Shown here piece by piece: positions 25,210 to 34,441 of a stretch of DNA of 64,000 bases. Position 1 is the stretch's first letter; each line of letters begins with the position of its first letter. The DNA comes from Christiangramia forsetii KT0803 (lineage in GTDB: Bacteria > Bacteroidota > Bacteroidia > Flavobacteriales > Flavobacteriaceae). Both the position numbers and the translations under genes were made by a program. Where the stretch lies: contig NC_008571.1 of assembly GCF_000060345.1 (NCBI RefSeq), positions 3,104,501-3,168,500 on the forward strand, read 5' to 3'. The notes beneath the pieces were generated by a model, which did no database searches, was not told where the DNA came from, and worked only from the letters and a program-made list of their open reading frames with translations.

Positions 25210-27643
25210 ATGGAAACCCTCGCCATGGTAACTATAGCTGTATACCTTCTAACTTTCAGTGTTGCTTCCGCACAATGGGAAAATCGCTATGCGAAACTTA
25301 ATGATTTTGGTCACCATGTGTACCTGGAACAGCATGAACTTCCGATCCTTTCCCACGGACAAACAGATCCCGCACCTGCACCGGACGGAAAGCGCTTGGC
25401 ATTCGCTGCCCGCGGTTGGCTCTGGAATCTGAACCTGGAGACTGGAACCGCGGTAAGGTTAACAAGTGGCCCCGAAGTCGACTCCCGGCCTCGCTGGTCC
25501 CCAGACGGTAAACACCTGGCATTCGTTCGGGATAATGGTCTAAATACTGCAGTCATAATCAAAGAGCTCGCTACCGGCAAGGAAACAAAAATTGACACCG
25601 AAGCCATAGAGTTGGATCCTGAATTCTCAACCGATGGGGAATGGCTTTACTATACATCGGGAGTTAGCGGTTCCCTTAATCTTTGGAAATATAACTTGTC
25701 ATCGGAAATGACAGAACAGCTCACCAATCTTTCCCAGGTAGAACGAAACTCCCGAAGCCTGGCTAAAGACGGAAGTCTCCTGTACCTTCACGGCAGTGGC
25801 GCATATCGGGCGCTTCGGATTAAAGATCTTAAGTCTGGTTCTGATACAATAGCCCTTGCCCGAACCCTGGATTACCATTTCACTGCTGATACGCATCCCA
25901 AACAAGATTTAATTGTTTATAGTGCTCCTATTGATAATGCGTATCATCTCTGGACAATGGACCTTAACAACTGCCAAACACCGCCTTACCAACGGCGATC
26001 CCTTCGCCTTAACGCCAGCCTTTAGCGCCGACGGTAACCAGGTGTATTTTGCAGAATTAGATGAATACCGTCAGTTCCGACTGATGCATATCTCCACTTA
26101 CGGTGGCTCCGCAGAAGAGGTAAAAATTTCAAATTGGGACCTTGGAGAAGAGAGCGGAAAACTGAAAGTGAATCTGGCAAATGCCGTCGGAAACAAGGTT
26201 ACCGCACGAGTGTCCATTGTTAGAGAGGATGGACTTCCGGTAGCTTCCCATGAGGACGCCACCTATTTCGATCCGCAAACGGGCCGATATTATTTCTACC
26301 TAAAGGGGGAATCGCAGTTTGATCTTCCGGTGGGCAAATATACGGTGACCGCAGTTCGTGGTCCCATGACGCCAGTAGTAGAATCAACCGTTTTAGTTAA
26401 CAAGGATAATATTTCAGAAGTCTCCCTCAGCCTGGAACCCATTTGGGATGCCGGTGCCGAGGGCTACGTATCTGCAGATCATCACGTGCATTTGAATGGT
26501 GACGGGCATTACCGTGCTGACCATAAGGATGCCATTCGTGCTATGGAGGGAGAAGATCTTAATTTACTCGCTCCTATGTCCTGGAATCGCTGGGAGCGCC
26601 GAATTGACGAGGCAATTGTAGGTCGCGAAACGGTCGTGGATGGCCGAATTGTAACCCAGGGCCAGGAAATACGTTCTCACTTCCATGGGCATGTAAGCCT
26701 ACTCGGAGTTGAAGAACCTTATACCCCGTGGTTCTGGGGACCAAATAATCCAACTCTGGGAGACCCGAATAGAAGCAACGGTGAAGTTGTAGAATATGCC
26801 CAGAATTCCGGGGCCTTCCTTACCTACGTGCACCCTATCAGCAATGATTCCGACCCATTTGAAAATCTGCAGAAAAACCCAATTCCTTTGGAACTGGTTT
26901 CGGACGCTGTCCTGGGCGAGCTTATAGGATTGGAAATGGTATGTGCCTGGACCAGCCCTCTCGGAAATTCGGAGCTGTGGTATCGCCTGCTCAATATAGG
27001 ACGACCTGTAGCTGCCATGTCGGGGACCGATATGTGGGTGGATTTCCATCGAACCATGGCGGTAGGTACAGGCAGAAATTATGTGCAACTGGACGAAGAA
27101 AATTTTACAGCTGATGCGGTACTTGAAGCTGCCAGGGCGGGTAGAGGATTTGTGACTACGGGTCCTGCCTTAATGTTCCAGGTTGGTGAGGGCGCAAGAC
27201 CGGGGGATGTAGTTTCCAGTGGATCTCAAAACTGGCAGGCCACACTGGTTGGAACAAATGACATTGATGTGGTTGAACTTGTAGTAAATGGTGTTGTTGT
27301 GAAAAAACTTACAGGGATTAAAGCCGGTGAAACGAGACAGTATAAAGGGAATGTGAACCTCCCTGTGGGAGGATGGGTATCAATAAGAGCTTATGCCAGC
27401 GAACTCAGGGAGGACAACTGGCCCACCATGCATGCACGCCCATTCGCACATAGTTCTCCAATCTGGATCGAGTCTGTTGGCAGTACCGATGCACAGGCAC
27501 GAAAAAAGGCTGCATTAGATCTAATTCAGGCGATTGAGACTGCTGAACGTAAAGCGCGGGCAGCATATGAAGATATAAAAATGCCTCTTATGATGTCCCG
27601 GTTTAATGAGGCTCGAAACCTTCTTAGGGAAATAGTGAAGTAA
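25210..27643 (+). pseudogene. TolB-propeller/PHP metallohydrolase (CehA/McbA-like), frameshifted
   Basis: An exported protein split by one frameshift. The first frame runs from METLAM (signal peptide ending near residue 21) to about 25971 and encodes TolB-type propeller blades with PDGKRLAFAA and SPDGKHLAFV. The coding frame then moves forward by one base between about 25966 and 25980, continuing with HRLTNGDP and SADGNQVYFAE and then a PHP-type domain. In that domain SADHHVHLNGDGH (near 26478) and YVHPIS (near 26824) supply metal-binding histidines, as in CehA/McbA hydrolases. Removing one base near 25972 would restore about 810 residues. The sequence is visibly richer in G and C and uses different codons from its neighbours, which suggests transfer. 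It may be a true pseudogene or a sequencing error. Confidence 0.75.
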
Positions 27644-27852
27644 ATAGAACAAGCCCAAATAATTTATTACCCTCTAATTTTTTTTAAAAAACCACCCGAT
27701 AGTAGAAATCCATGGAAATCCTATATTTAATAGACTTAAAAGTTGGAAAAGATTTTGTTTTTTAGAGATAAAAACCGAAGAATCAATTAGTAGAAAAAAT
27801 TCCGGACACAGAGAAATTCCACCTCAAAATTTCTATAATGAAACTAAACAGG
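27644..27852. other. non-coding stretch, nothing recognised
   Basis: About 200 AT-rich bases between the frameshifted hydrolase and the gene remnant. I see no gene, no repeat and no convincing terminator. Confidence 0.5.
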
Positions 27853-28080
27853 CTAATTCTGAATCTTTTCAAATTGTAAAGTTACCGGATATGATGATGC
27901 ACCCCATCCTCTGTCTTCTACAAAATCCCTGAAGGAGAGCGTAAATGATGAATCATTGTTTATATCCAATTCTGCAGTAGTTCCTTCCGGGCCCCCAAAC
28001 TATTCCTCCGGCCCCACAGCCGACACCATTCGTATGTCTTACTACAACGGCTTGTGTACAGATAAACTTTAACCTTATTT
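27853..28080 (-). pseudogene. decayed 3' end of an unknown secreted-type gene
   Basis: Read on the minus strand, the stop at 27853-27855 is preceded by a clean 42-codon frame ending GASSYPVTLQFEKIQN, with LDINNDSSFTLSFRDFVED before it. At the GGGGG run near 27990 the frame shifts and continues as AVVVRHTNGVGCGAGGIVWG. Further up it shifts again to KVKVYLYT and NVTFNPK. The pieces read as one protein broken by at least two frameshifts, with no start. The beta-rich sequence suggests a secreted protein, but I recognise no family. Base composition resembles the neighbouring frameshifted hydrolase. Confidence 0.55.
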
Positions 28081-28335
28081 AGGATTGAAGGTAACATTAG
28101 ATATAAGACGAAAAAAAGATAGAAAAGCTGAAAGATCGGGAGGAAATTTATATTTTCCAGGTACTAATTACAGCATTTTGATCTTGTGCTTACCTGAACT
28201 GCGGTCTCTGGTTTTTACTATGTATCAGAGTGTAATAAAATCCAATAAATATATAGTGATCGCGCTATAACATGGTATGAAAGTTAAGTCCGTTTACGAA
28301 TGTATGATCTGTAGAGCTACCGGAGGCAAAAAAGG
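28081..28335. other. non-coding stretch, probable erosion products
   Basis: No credible gene. A 61-codon open frame beginning with TTG at 28085 lacks family resemblance and a promoter and reads antisense to the decayed fragment, so it is not called. Confidence 0.4.
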
Positions 28336-28422
28336 GTCATTCTGAATAAAATGAAAAATCTCATAAAACATAAATATCTATTTTTAAGAAATTTGGGGTT
28401 TTTCGACTTCGCTCAAAATGAC
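28336..28422. repeat. palindromic intergenic repeat (GTCATTCTGA type)
   Basis: An 87-base imperfect palindrome. The left arm starts GTCATTCTGAATAAAATG and the right arm ends TTCGACTTCGCTCAAAATGAC. The reverse complement of the right arm (GTCATTTTGAGCGAAGTC) matches the left. This is the dispersed GTCATTCTGA element common in flavobacterial intergenic DNA. Just outside it, 28434-28453 closely matches the terminal repeat of the element at 45728-45866. Confidence 0.7.
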
Positions 28423-28668
28423 AATACTTTCACTTTTTAGACAACCTCTTTTTTATGCTCCCTATTCACCAAATAGAGGTTACCTATTAAAAAAAATCTG
28501 TTTCCGCAAGCGGGATAAACACGCTTTTGACAGAATTAATAACTGAATTAAGAAAGATCTGGAATCAAGCCTGAAATGTTGTACCAAAAAAAGCTATTCT
28601 GTTTTACTATAAAATCTACAAAATGAGGTTCTCAAATTGACTCAGTTGATATTACAGCAAATAAAAAA
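28423..28668. other. non-coding stretch with half of a terminal repeat
   Basis: Holds TTTTTAGACAACCTCTTTT (28434-28452), nearly identical to the terminal inverted repeat of the element at 45728-45866. Nothing else is recognised. Confidence 0.45.
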
Positions 28669-28700
28669 CCATGTACTCACTTCGCAAAATGAATACATGG
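28669..28700 (-). terminator. intrinsic terminator of the 49-residue membrane protein gene
   Basis: Stem CCATGTACTC / GAATACATGG with one mismatch, a 12-base loop, and a T-run on the minus strand (28663-28668). It lies 35 bases beyond the stop codon. Confidence 0.75.
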
Positions 28701-28735
28701 CCTTAAAATTAAGACGTTAAATCTGTGTTTTAAAA

Positions 28736-28885
28736 TTATACGTTAAGAACAATTACATTAATAATTGCTCCTACTACCGCAAGTAAAATTAAAGCCAATG
28801 CAAGAGTAACTCCTATTTTAGCAAATATATTTAGGCCTTGCAGCGATCCCTTATAATTTTCAACAAAATCAGTAAAAATTTCCAT
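28736..28885 (-). CDS. 49-residue single-pass membrane protein
   Basis: ATG at 28885 opens a frame of 49 codons reading MEIFTDFVENYKGSLQGLNI and then a hydrophobic helix (VTLALALILLAVVGAIINVIV, about residues 26-46). A soluble amphipathic N-terminus followed by one helix suggests an inner-membrane microprotein. A terminator directly downstream and normal local base composition support it as a real gene. It stands alone between the accessory stretch and the TonB-type receptor gene. No family is recognised. Confidence 0.6.
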   Translation of the reverse strand: MEIFTDFVENYKGSLQGLNIFAKIGVTLALALILLAVVGAIINVIVLNV

Positions 28886-29071
28886 AAGCCTAGTTTTTTT
28901 GAATTAATATTCAACTCACTTAAATATAAGCAGTTACATTTCTAATTCAAAAAATAATCGTTGAACCAACGATATTCTAGGCGAATGACAAGAGCTAAAA
29001 TTTCCGAAGAGAAAAATCGGACTTCTAATGTTCCTAAAAGGAATCTTTCGATAAAAAATCACTTTTTAATA

Positions 29072-31831
29072 TTACATCCTAATCATTCTCCCACCTCTTT
29101 TTCCTGGTGGTTTTCCTCCTCCAAAGCTACTGAGTTTATAAGTGAAACTTAGCATAGCATATCTCTGTAAGACGAGATTATTTACATCCTGAATATAATC
29201 ATCCCCTACAAGTCTTCTGGTATCTACATTTTGATCTAAAAGATCATAGACTTTTACCTTTAAAGTAGCATTATCTTTTAAGAATTGATATCCCAGGCTC
29301 ATATTCCACAAAAGAGAGGTATTATCAAAGCCAGGAGCAACATTACCATAATGATTGAATGAAATATCATTCCCGAAAACTACATTTTCAGGAAAGTAGG
29401 TAGTTGTTTCCAATGATAATGCATGATTAGTATAACTCTGATCTCTTCCACTATTAATATCATAACTGATGTCATTATAATTAAGAGTATAACCGGGGTT
29501 GATCTCCAGTAACTCATCAATGGCATAGGTCATTTGAAATCCCGGACTAAGGTTAAATTGATCAGATTTATACTTAACGGCATTAATAAATCCAACATTG
29601 CGATTATAACCTGTATTCATTCTTAATCTCAAACGTAACTCCCGGGCATCTTTTTTGAAAGTCTTACTATACGAACCTCCCAGATTACCATTTATCACAC
29701 CATCTACGTTTGTATAAGTCGTTGTACGAACAAAATCTTCTACGCTACTGGTAGCCACCACCTGGTTATCTGTAAAATTGGCATACATATATCCAAAGAA
29801 GCCACTACGGGTTGCAAAATCAAAATTCCTGAAATTAAAATTTATTCGCTGATTAAAAGTTGGTTCCAGTTCTGGATTACCCACGACGATATTTAATGGA
29901 TTTGTACGATCCTCTACCGGCTGTAACTGCCTAACTGAAGGTATATCAGCATTTGTACTATATCCCAGGCTTATACTTTTGGATCGTTCTATGGAATATC
30001 GAATATCAGCATCCACAAAAATGTTATTATAAGTATTATCGAAAGAAACATTATCGATAAAATTATCTGTTTTAAGCGTAGTGCTTAAAATCCCAATTTC
30101 AGTATCTATTCTCCACACCTCACCCTCGTAATTTACTCCGGCATTTGGGGTATGTTTAAAACTCCTTACCTCAAAGTCATTACTTAGCAATTCATTAAAA
30201 TTTACATAATTACCATCTACCGCATCAAAAACATTCCTGGTATTACGACTCTTTGAAGTTGAAAAATCATAATTAAGATCCAGAAATAATTCATCACCCA
30301 ATACACTACGTTTTGAAATTCCGGCACCAAAAGAATTGGTCTTTTCATCCTGATCTATCAACTGATCCTGAACTCTATCATTTTCGGGAGCATTTGCAAA
30401 AATACTTTGAGAAAAGTAAATGTTTTCGTTCTCCTGTTTACTATGAGAATGATCCACATCTATTTGAAGGTATGAGCCTCTACCACCAAAACGCTTAATA
30501 AAATCTATATTATTTGAGAAATCTGCACTGTTCAACTCCTCCATTTCATCTATAACAGAAGTGTTTTGTAAATTCATATTCTCATCCAGAGTTTCTTCAT
30601 TTCGATCTCTAAAAGAAGTCCCAATATTTGCATTGAATCTTGGAGCGATAGATAATTTCGTAAGGGTATCAAATTCTACCTCATAACGTAAATTAGCTCT
30701 GTGACTATCATTAATAAGGTTACTGGAACTAAGGGAATTTGTAAAATATCTTGAATCTGGAAGAATATTTTCCCGCTCTACCCTGGTTCGGGTTTCGGTG
30801 TCATTTCTTCCATAAAAATAGTCAGCACTCAATTCCATGTCATTATCCCATTCATTCACAAAATTAAAACCTGCAGTTTCAGATTTTGTAATTCCGCCAC
30901 TGCTTCCAAATCCGTTCCCATTAATACTGAAAGAACCATTACTGTTAAAACTGATGCGCCTGGCATTACCTCCCATCATATCAAAAACCTCATCAAAACT
31001 AAACCCTGAACTATTGATATTATTAGAACTGGCGAGAATACTTACCCGCATATCGTCTTTAAAGTAATTACCAATACCACTAAGCTCGTATCTATCGTCT
31101 GTCCCGCCACCGGCAGTTAATCTGGAGAAATACCCCTTATTCTTGTCTTCCTTTAGCTCGATATTTATCGTCTTATTATCAGGATCTCCTGCTTTTCCCG
31201 TAAATTCCTCACTTTTGGTTTTGGTATCTGTAACCTGAATTTTATCAATGATCTCCTTCGGAAGGTTTTTTGTAGCAATTTTTGGATCATTTCCGAAGAA
31301 TTCCTTCCCATTTACTAGAATACGAGAAACAGGCTTTCCATTCACGGTGATATTTCCATCTGAATCCACTTCAACCCCCGGAAGTTTCTTCATGAGTTCC
31401 TCTAAATTTGCGTCCTGCCGGGTATCGAAAGAACCGGCATTGAACTCCAGGGTATCCTTTTTTATAGTTATTGGTGCACGAGATGCTGTAAGGGTCACCT
31501 CATCCAGCGCATTTTTCATTGGCTGAAGCTGAATACTCTCGATAAGTATATTTTTCTGAATTTCAACAACTTGCTGATGTGGAGCATAACCGTTATAGCT
31601 CACAATAAGGTTAAGCTTTTCAGCTTCTGTATTTCCTTTTAGCAGAAAATTGCCATCCTTTTCTGAGATCGTATAGGTAACAAGGCTGCTGTCGGCAATC
31701 TGCTCTACATAAATTGTAGCTGATTCTAGTGGATTCTTATTTTCGTCGGTGATGGTACCGGTTACCGCAAATTCCTGGGAGAAGCTAGCTGCGCTGATGA
31801 AAAGCAACAGCAAACTGAAAACATTTCGCAT
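29072..31831 (-). CDS. TonB-receptor-like outer-membrane beta-barrel with CarboxypepD_reg domain
   Basis: A 919-residue outer-membrane protein. The signal peptide ends near residue 18 (SFSQ). A CarboxypepD_reg-like beta-sandwich (about 22-105, TGTITDENKNPLESATIY) is followed by a plug domain (about 125-205, LPGVEVDSDGNITVNG and RILVNGKEFFG) and a long barrel. There is no SusD-like partner next to it, so it is not an obvious glycan uptake pair. It belongs to the 'outer membrane beta-barrel family' relatives of TonB receptors. No TonB box is visible. The C-terminus is unusual: a Gly/Lys/Arg tail (GGGKPPGKRGGRMIRM) instead of the usual terminal aromatic residue. Confidence 0.88.
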   Translation of the reverse strand: MRNVFSLLLLFISAASFSQEFAVTGTITDENKNPLESATIYVEQIADSSLVTYTISEKDGNFLLKGNTEAEKLNLIVSYNGYAPHQQVVEIQKNILIESIQLQPMKNALDEVTLTASRAPITIKKDTLEFNAGSFDTRQDANLEELMKKLPGVEVDSDGNITVNGKPVSRILVNGKEFFGNDPKIATKNLPKEIIDKIQVTDTKTKSEEFTGKAGDPDNKTINIELKEDKNKGYFSRLTAGGGTDDRYELSGIGNYFKDDMRVSILASSNNINSSGFSFDEVFDMMGGNARRISFNSNGSFSINGNGFGSSGGITKSETAGFNFVNEWDNDMELSADYFYGRNDTETRTRVERENILPDSRYFTNSLSSSNLINDSHRANLRYEVEFDTLTKLSIAPRFNANIGTSFRDRNEETLDENMNLQNTSVIDEMEELNSADFSNNIDFIKRFGGRGSYLQIDVDHSHSKQENENIYFSQSIFANAPENDRVQDQLIDQDEKTNSFGAGISKRSVLGDELFLDLNYDFSTSKSRNTRNVFDAVDGNYVNFNELLSNDFEVRSFKHTPNAGVNYEGEVWRIDTEIGILSTTLKTDNFIDNVSFDNTYNNIFVDADIRYSIERSKSISLGYSTNADIPSVRQLQPVEDRTNPLNIVVGNPELEPTFNQRINFNFRNFDFATRSGFFGYMYANFTDNQVVATSSVEDFVRTTTYTNVDGVINGNLGGSYSKTFKKDARELRLRLRMNTGYNRNVGFINAVKYKSDQFNLSPGFQMTYAIDELLEINPGYTLNYNDISYDINSGRDQSYTNHALSLETTTYFPENVVFGNDISFNHYGNVAPGFDNTSLLWNMSLGYQFLKDNATLKVKVYDLLDQNVDTRRLVGDDYIQDVNNLVLQRYAMLSFTYKLSSFGGGKPPGKRGGRMIRM

Positions 31832-31924
31832 TTGGTTAGTATGAATTGATTGATGAATGAAAACAAATAAACGTCTTCTATTTCAAGTTTAGACTAACCT
31901 ATTCTAAAAAAGTTTAAAGCTTAG

Positions 31925-33229
31925 TTATTTTTTTCTAAAGAAAATTGAAATTGGCACACCCTGGAAATCAAATTCCTGTCTCAGCTTATTTTCTAGAAAT
32001 CGTTTATAAGGATCTCTTACATATTGTGGCAGGTTACAGAAAAATGCAAATTGAGGATGCGGTGTTGGTAACTGCATGCAAAATTTGATCTTTACATATT
32101 TACCTTTATAAGCTGGTGGTGGATTCCTTTCTATAATAGGCAACATAACGTCATTAAACTGACGTGTTTTTATCTTCTTGCTTCTACTTTCAAATACTTT
32201 AACCGCAGTTTCAATCGCTTTGAAAACTCGTTGCTTGGTCAATACGGAAATAAATACAATAGGCACATCTGTAAATGGCTCAATCTCACGACGAATCATC
32301 GCCTCATATTCCTTCATGGTATTGGTTTCCTTATCTACCAAATCCCATTTATTCACTAGTATCACGATCCCTTTATGATTTCTTTGAGCCAGCCAGAAAA
32401 TATTCTGCACCTGACCATCAAAACCTCTGGTAGCATCAAGAACCACTAAGCAAACATCACAATTCTCAATAGCACGCACAGAGCGCATCACCGAGTAAAA
32501 TTCAAGATTCTCCTTTACCTTGGATTTTCTACGAATTCCTGCAGTATCCACAAGGTTGAATTCAAATCCAAAACGATTGTACCTGGTATCAATAGAGTCA
32601 CGTGTAGTACCGGCAATATCGGTTACGATATAACGGTCTTCGCCTATTAAGGCATTTATAAAAGAAGACTTTCCTGCATTTGGTCTTCCTACCACAGCAA
32701 ATCTTGGTAATTCAGATTCGTCTTCTTCTTCAATTTCCGGCAGGGCTTCAATAAGAGCATCCAGAAGATCTCCCGTCCCACTACCATTGGTACTGGCAAT
32801 TGGAAAATATTCACCCAAACCAAGAGAATAAAATTCCACGGCATTTGCCAGACGTTTATTGTTGTCAACTTTATTTACAGCCAGCAATACTGGTTTATTT
32901 ACTCTTCTAAGAAGATTTGCCACCTCTTCGTCCATAGAAGTAACTCCCGATTCTACATCTACTATAAAGATAATAGCATCTGCTTCATCGATGGCCAGTT
33001 CTACCTGCTTATCAATTTCAGCTTCAAAGATATCATCACTCCCTTTTACGTACCCACCGGTATCTATTAATGAAAATTTCTTTCCATTCCAGTCAGACTT
33101 TCCATAATGCCTGTCACGGGTTACCCCGCTCACCGAATCAATGATCGCTTCACGACGTTGAATGAGTCGGTTAAAAAAAGTTGATTTACCCACATTAGGT
33201 CTACCCACAATGGCGACAATATTGCCCAT
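31925..33229 (-). CDS. der: ribosome-assembly GTPase Der (EngA)
   Basis: Essential tandem GTPase for 50S ribosomal subunit maturation. The first G domain starts at residue 7 with [11 protein letters not shown], then DTGG and NKVD. The second starts near residue 178 with [10 protein letters not shown], then [10 protein letters not shown] and NKWD. A C-terminal KH-like domain ends with [11 protein letters not shown]. At 434 residues it is full length. Era lies 76 bases upstream in the same direction, so two ribosome-assembly GTPases are adjacent. Confidence 0.97.
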   Translation of the reverse strand: MGNIVAIVGRPNVGKSTFFNRLIQRREAIIDSVSGVTRDRHYGKSDWNGKKFSLIDTGGYVKGSDDIFEAEIDKQVELAIDEADAIIFIVDVESGVTSMDEEVANLLRRVNKPVLLAVNKVDNNKRLANAVEFYSLGLGEYFPIASTNGSGTGDLLDALIEALPEIEEEDESELPRFAVVGRPNAGKSSFINALIGEDRYIVTDIAGTTRDSIDTRYNRFGFEFNLVDTAGIRRKSKVKENLEFYSVMRSVRAIENCDVCLVVLDATRGFDGQVQNIFWLAQRNHKGIVILVNKWDLVDKETNTMKEYEAMIRREIEPFTDVPIVFISVLTKQRVFKAIETAVKVFESRSKKIKTRQFNDVMLPIIERNPPPAYKGKYVKIKFCMQLPTPHPQFAFFCNLPQYVRDPYKRFLENKLRQEFDFQGVPISIFFRKK

Positions 33230-33305
33230 AACTATAAATTGATTTCAGGAAGCAAAATTAATGGTTTTAAATCAATTAACTGTTTCCTGTATTATTCTGA
33301 AAAGT

Positions 33306-34193
33306 TTATTTTTTATCGGTATACCCGAATCTACGAAGTTGGTTGGAATCGCTACGCCAGTTTTTATTGACTTTCACATACAATTCCAGATGCACCTGTT
33401 TCCCGAAGAATTTCTCAAGATCTTTTCTGGCCTCTACACCAACTCTTTTGAGAGCGGCTCCTTTATGGCCAATAATGATCCCTTTTTGAGTATCTCTCTC
33501 TACCATAATGATGCTTCGCATTCTAATGATCTTCTCCTCTTCAAAGAATTCATTGGTTTCTATCTCTACACTATAAGGAATTTCCTTTTTATAGTGCATC
33601 AGGATTTTTTCACGAATAATCTCATTCACAAAAAAGCGTTCCGGTTTATCTGTAAGTGTATCTTTTGGATAGAATGCAGGGGATTCCGGAAGTAATTCTA
33701 TAATTCTGTTGAAAACTGCCGGTACATTGAATCCTTCGAGTGCCGAAATTGGATGAATTTCAGCGGTTGGAACTTTCTCCGCCCAGTATTGTACCTGCTC
33801 CTCTAATTGCTCCTGATTAGACTTATCTATTTTATTCAATAAAAGCAATACCGGGACTTCAGAATTAGAGATCTTATTAAAAAATGCCTCATCTTTTAAT
33901 CCTTCTTCTCCTATTTCAACAATATAAATTAACACATCGGCATCTTCAAAAGCAGATTTCACAAAATCCATCATAGAAGCCTGAAGTTCGTAAGCAGGTT
34001 TGATAATACCCGGCGTATCACTAAGGATCATCTGGAAATCTTCCCCGTTAACAATTCCTAGAATTCTATGACGCGTAGTTTGTGCTTTAGAGGTGATAAT
34101 AGAAAGTCTTTCCCCTATAAAAGCATTCATCAACGTTGATTTCCCCACATTGGGATTACCAATAATATTTACGAAACCGGCCTTATGTGCCAT
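33306..34193 (-). CDS. era: ribosome-assembly GTPase Era
   Basis: Essential GTPase that binds 16S rRNA during 30S assembly. G motifs are GNPNVGKSTLM near residue 12, SDTPGI near residue 58 and NKID near residue 120. The C-terminal KH domain (about 200-290) contains IGHKGAALKRVGVEAR and ends with LELYVKVNKNWR. At 295 residues it is normal length. It is upstream of der on the same strand, with 76 bases between them. Confidence 0.97.
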   Translation of the reverse strand: MAHKAGFVNIIGNPNVGKSTLMNAFIGERLSIITSKAQTTRHRILGIVNGEDFQMILSDTPGIIKPAYELQASMMDFVKSAFEDADVLIYIVEIGEEGLKDEAFFNKISNSEVPVLLLLNKIDKSNQEQLEEQVQYWAEKVPTAEIHPISALEGFNVPAVFNRIIELLPESPAFYPKDTLTDKPERFFVNEIIREKILMHYKKEIPYSVEIETNEFFEEEKIIRMRSIIMVERDTQKGIIIGHKGAALKRVGVEARKDLEKFFGKQVHLELYVKVNKNWRSDSNQLRRFGYTDKK

Positions 34194-34354
34194 AATAATA
34201 ATTTTTGCAAAGGTATTTCATTTGTAATCTGTTACCTAATCTTTATTCAATTTCTAACAATTGACAGTAATTAGGTGCAATAATTTAAATTAAGAGGAAA
34301 GAATCTACTCAATTCAGGAATATAACTCGCTGAAAATCATAATTTAATAAATAT

Positions 34355-34417
34355 ATGAATCTAAACTTTCAATGGGTTGCACTTCTATTTTTAATGACTA
34401 TTTTTGCCGCTTCTTAA
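34355..34417 (+). CDS. possible 20-residue leader peptide upstream of sulP
   Basis: A frame reading MNLNFQWVALLFLMTIFAAS, hydrophobic throughout. Its last codons form the left arm of a 7-base-pair hairpin (34409-34425, GCTTCTT / AAGAAGC) placed 16 bases before the sulP start. This could be a leader peptide with a translation-sensitive hairpin, or coincidence. I recognise no family. Confidence 0.2.
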   Translation: MNLNFQWVALLFLMTIFAAS

Positions 34418-34441
34418 AAAGAAGCAGAAATAGCCCTCATT

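Noticed and set aside
28085-28270. 61-codon frame with TTG start in the accessory stretch
   Set aside because: No family, no promoter, and it lies in eroded sequence.
24145-28330. Possible attachment-site repeat (GGAGGCA in the tRNA end and near 28321)
   Set aside because: Only seven bases match, which is expected by chance in 4 kb.
33261-33695. 144-codon open frame antisense to era
   Set aside because: It overlaps the conserved C-terminal KH domain of Era and has no recognisable features.
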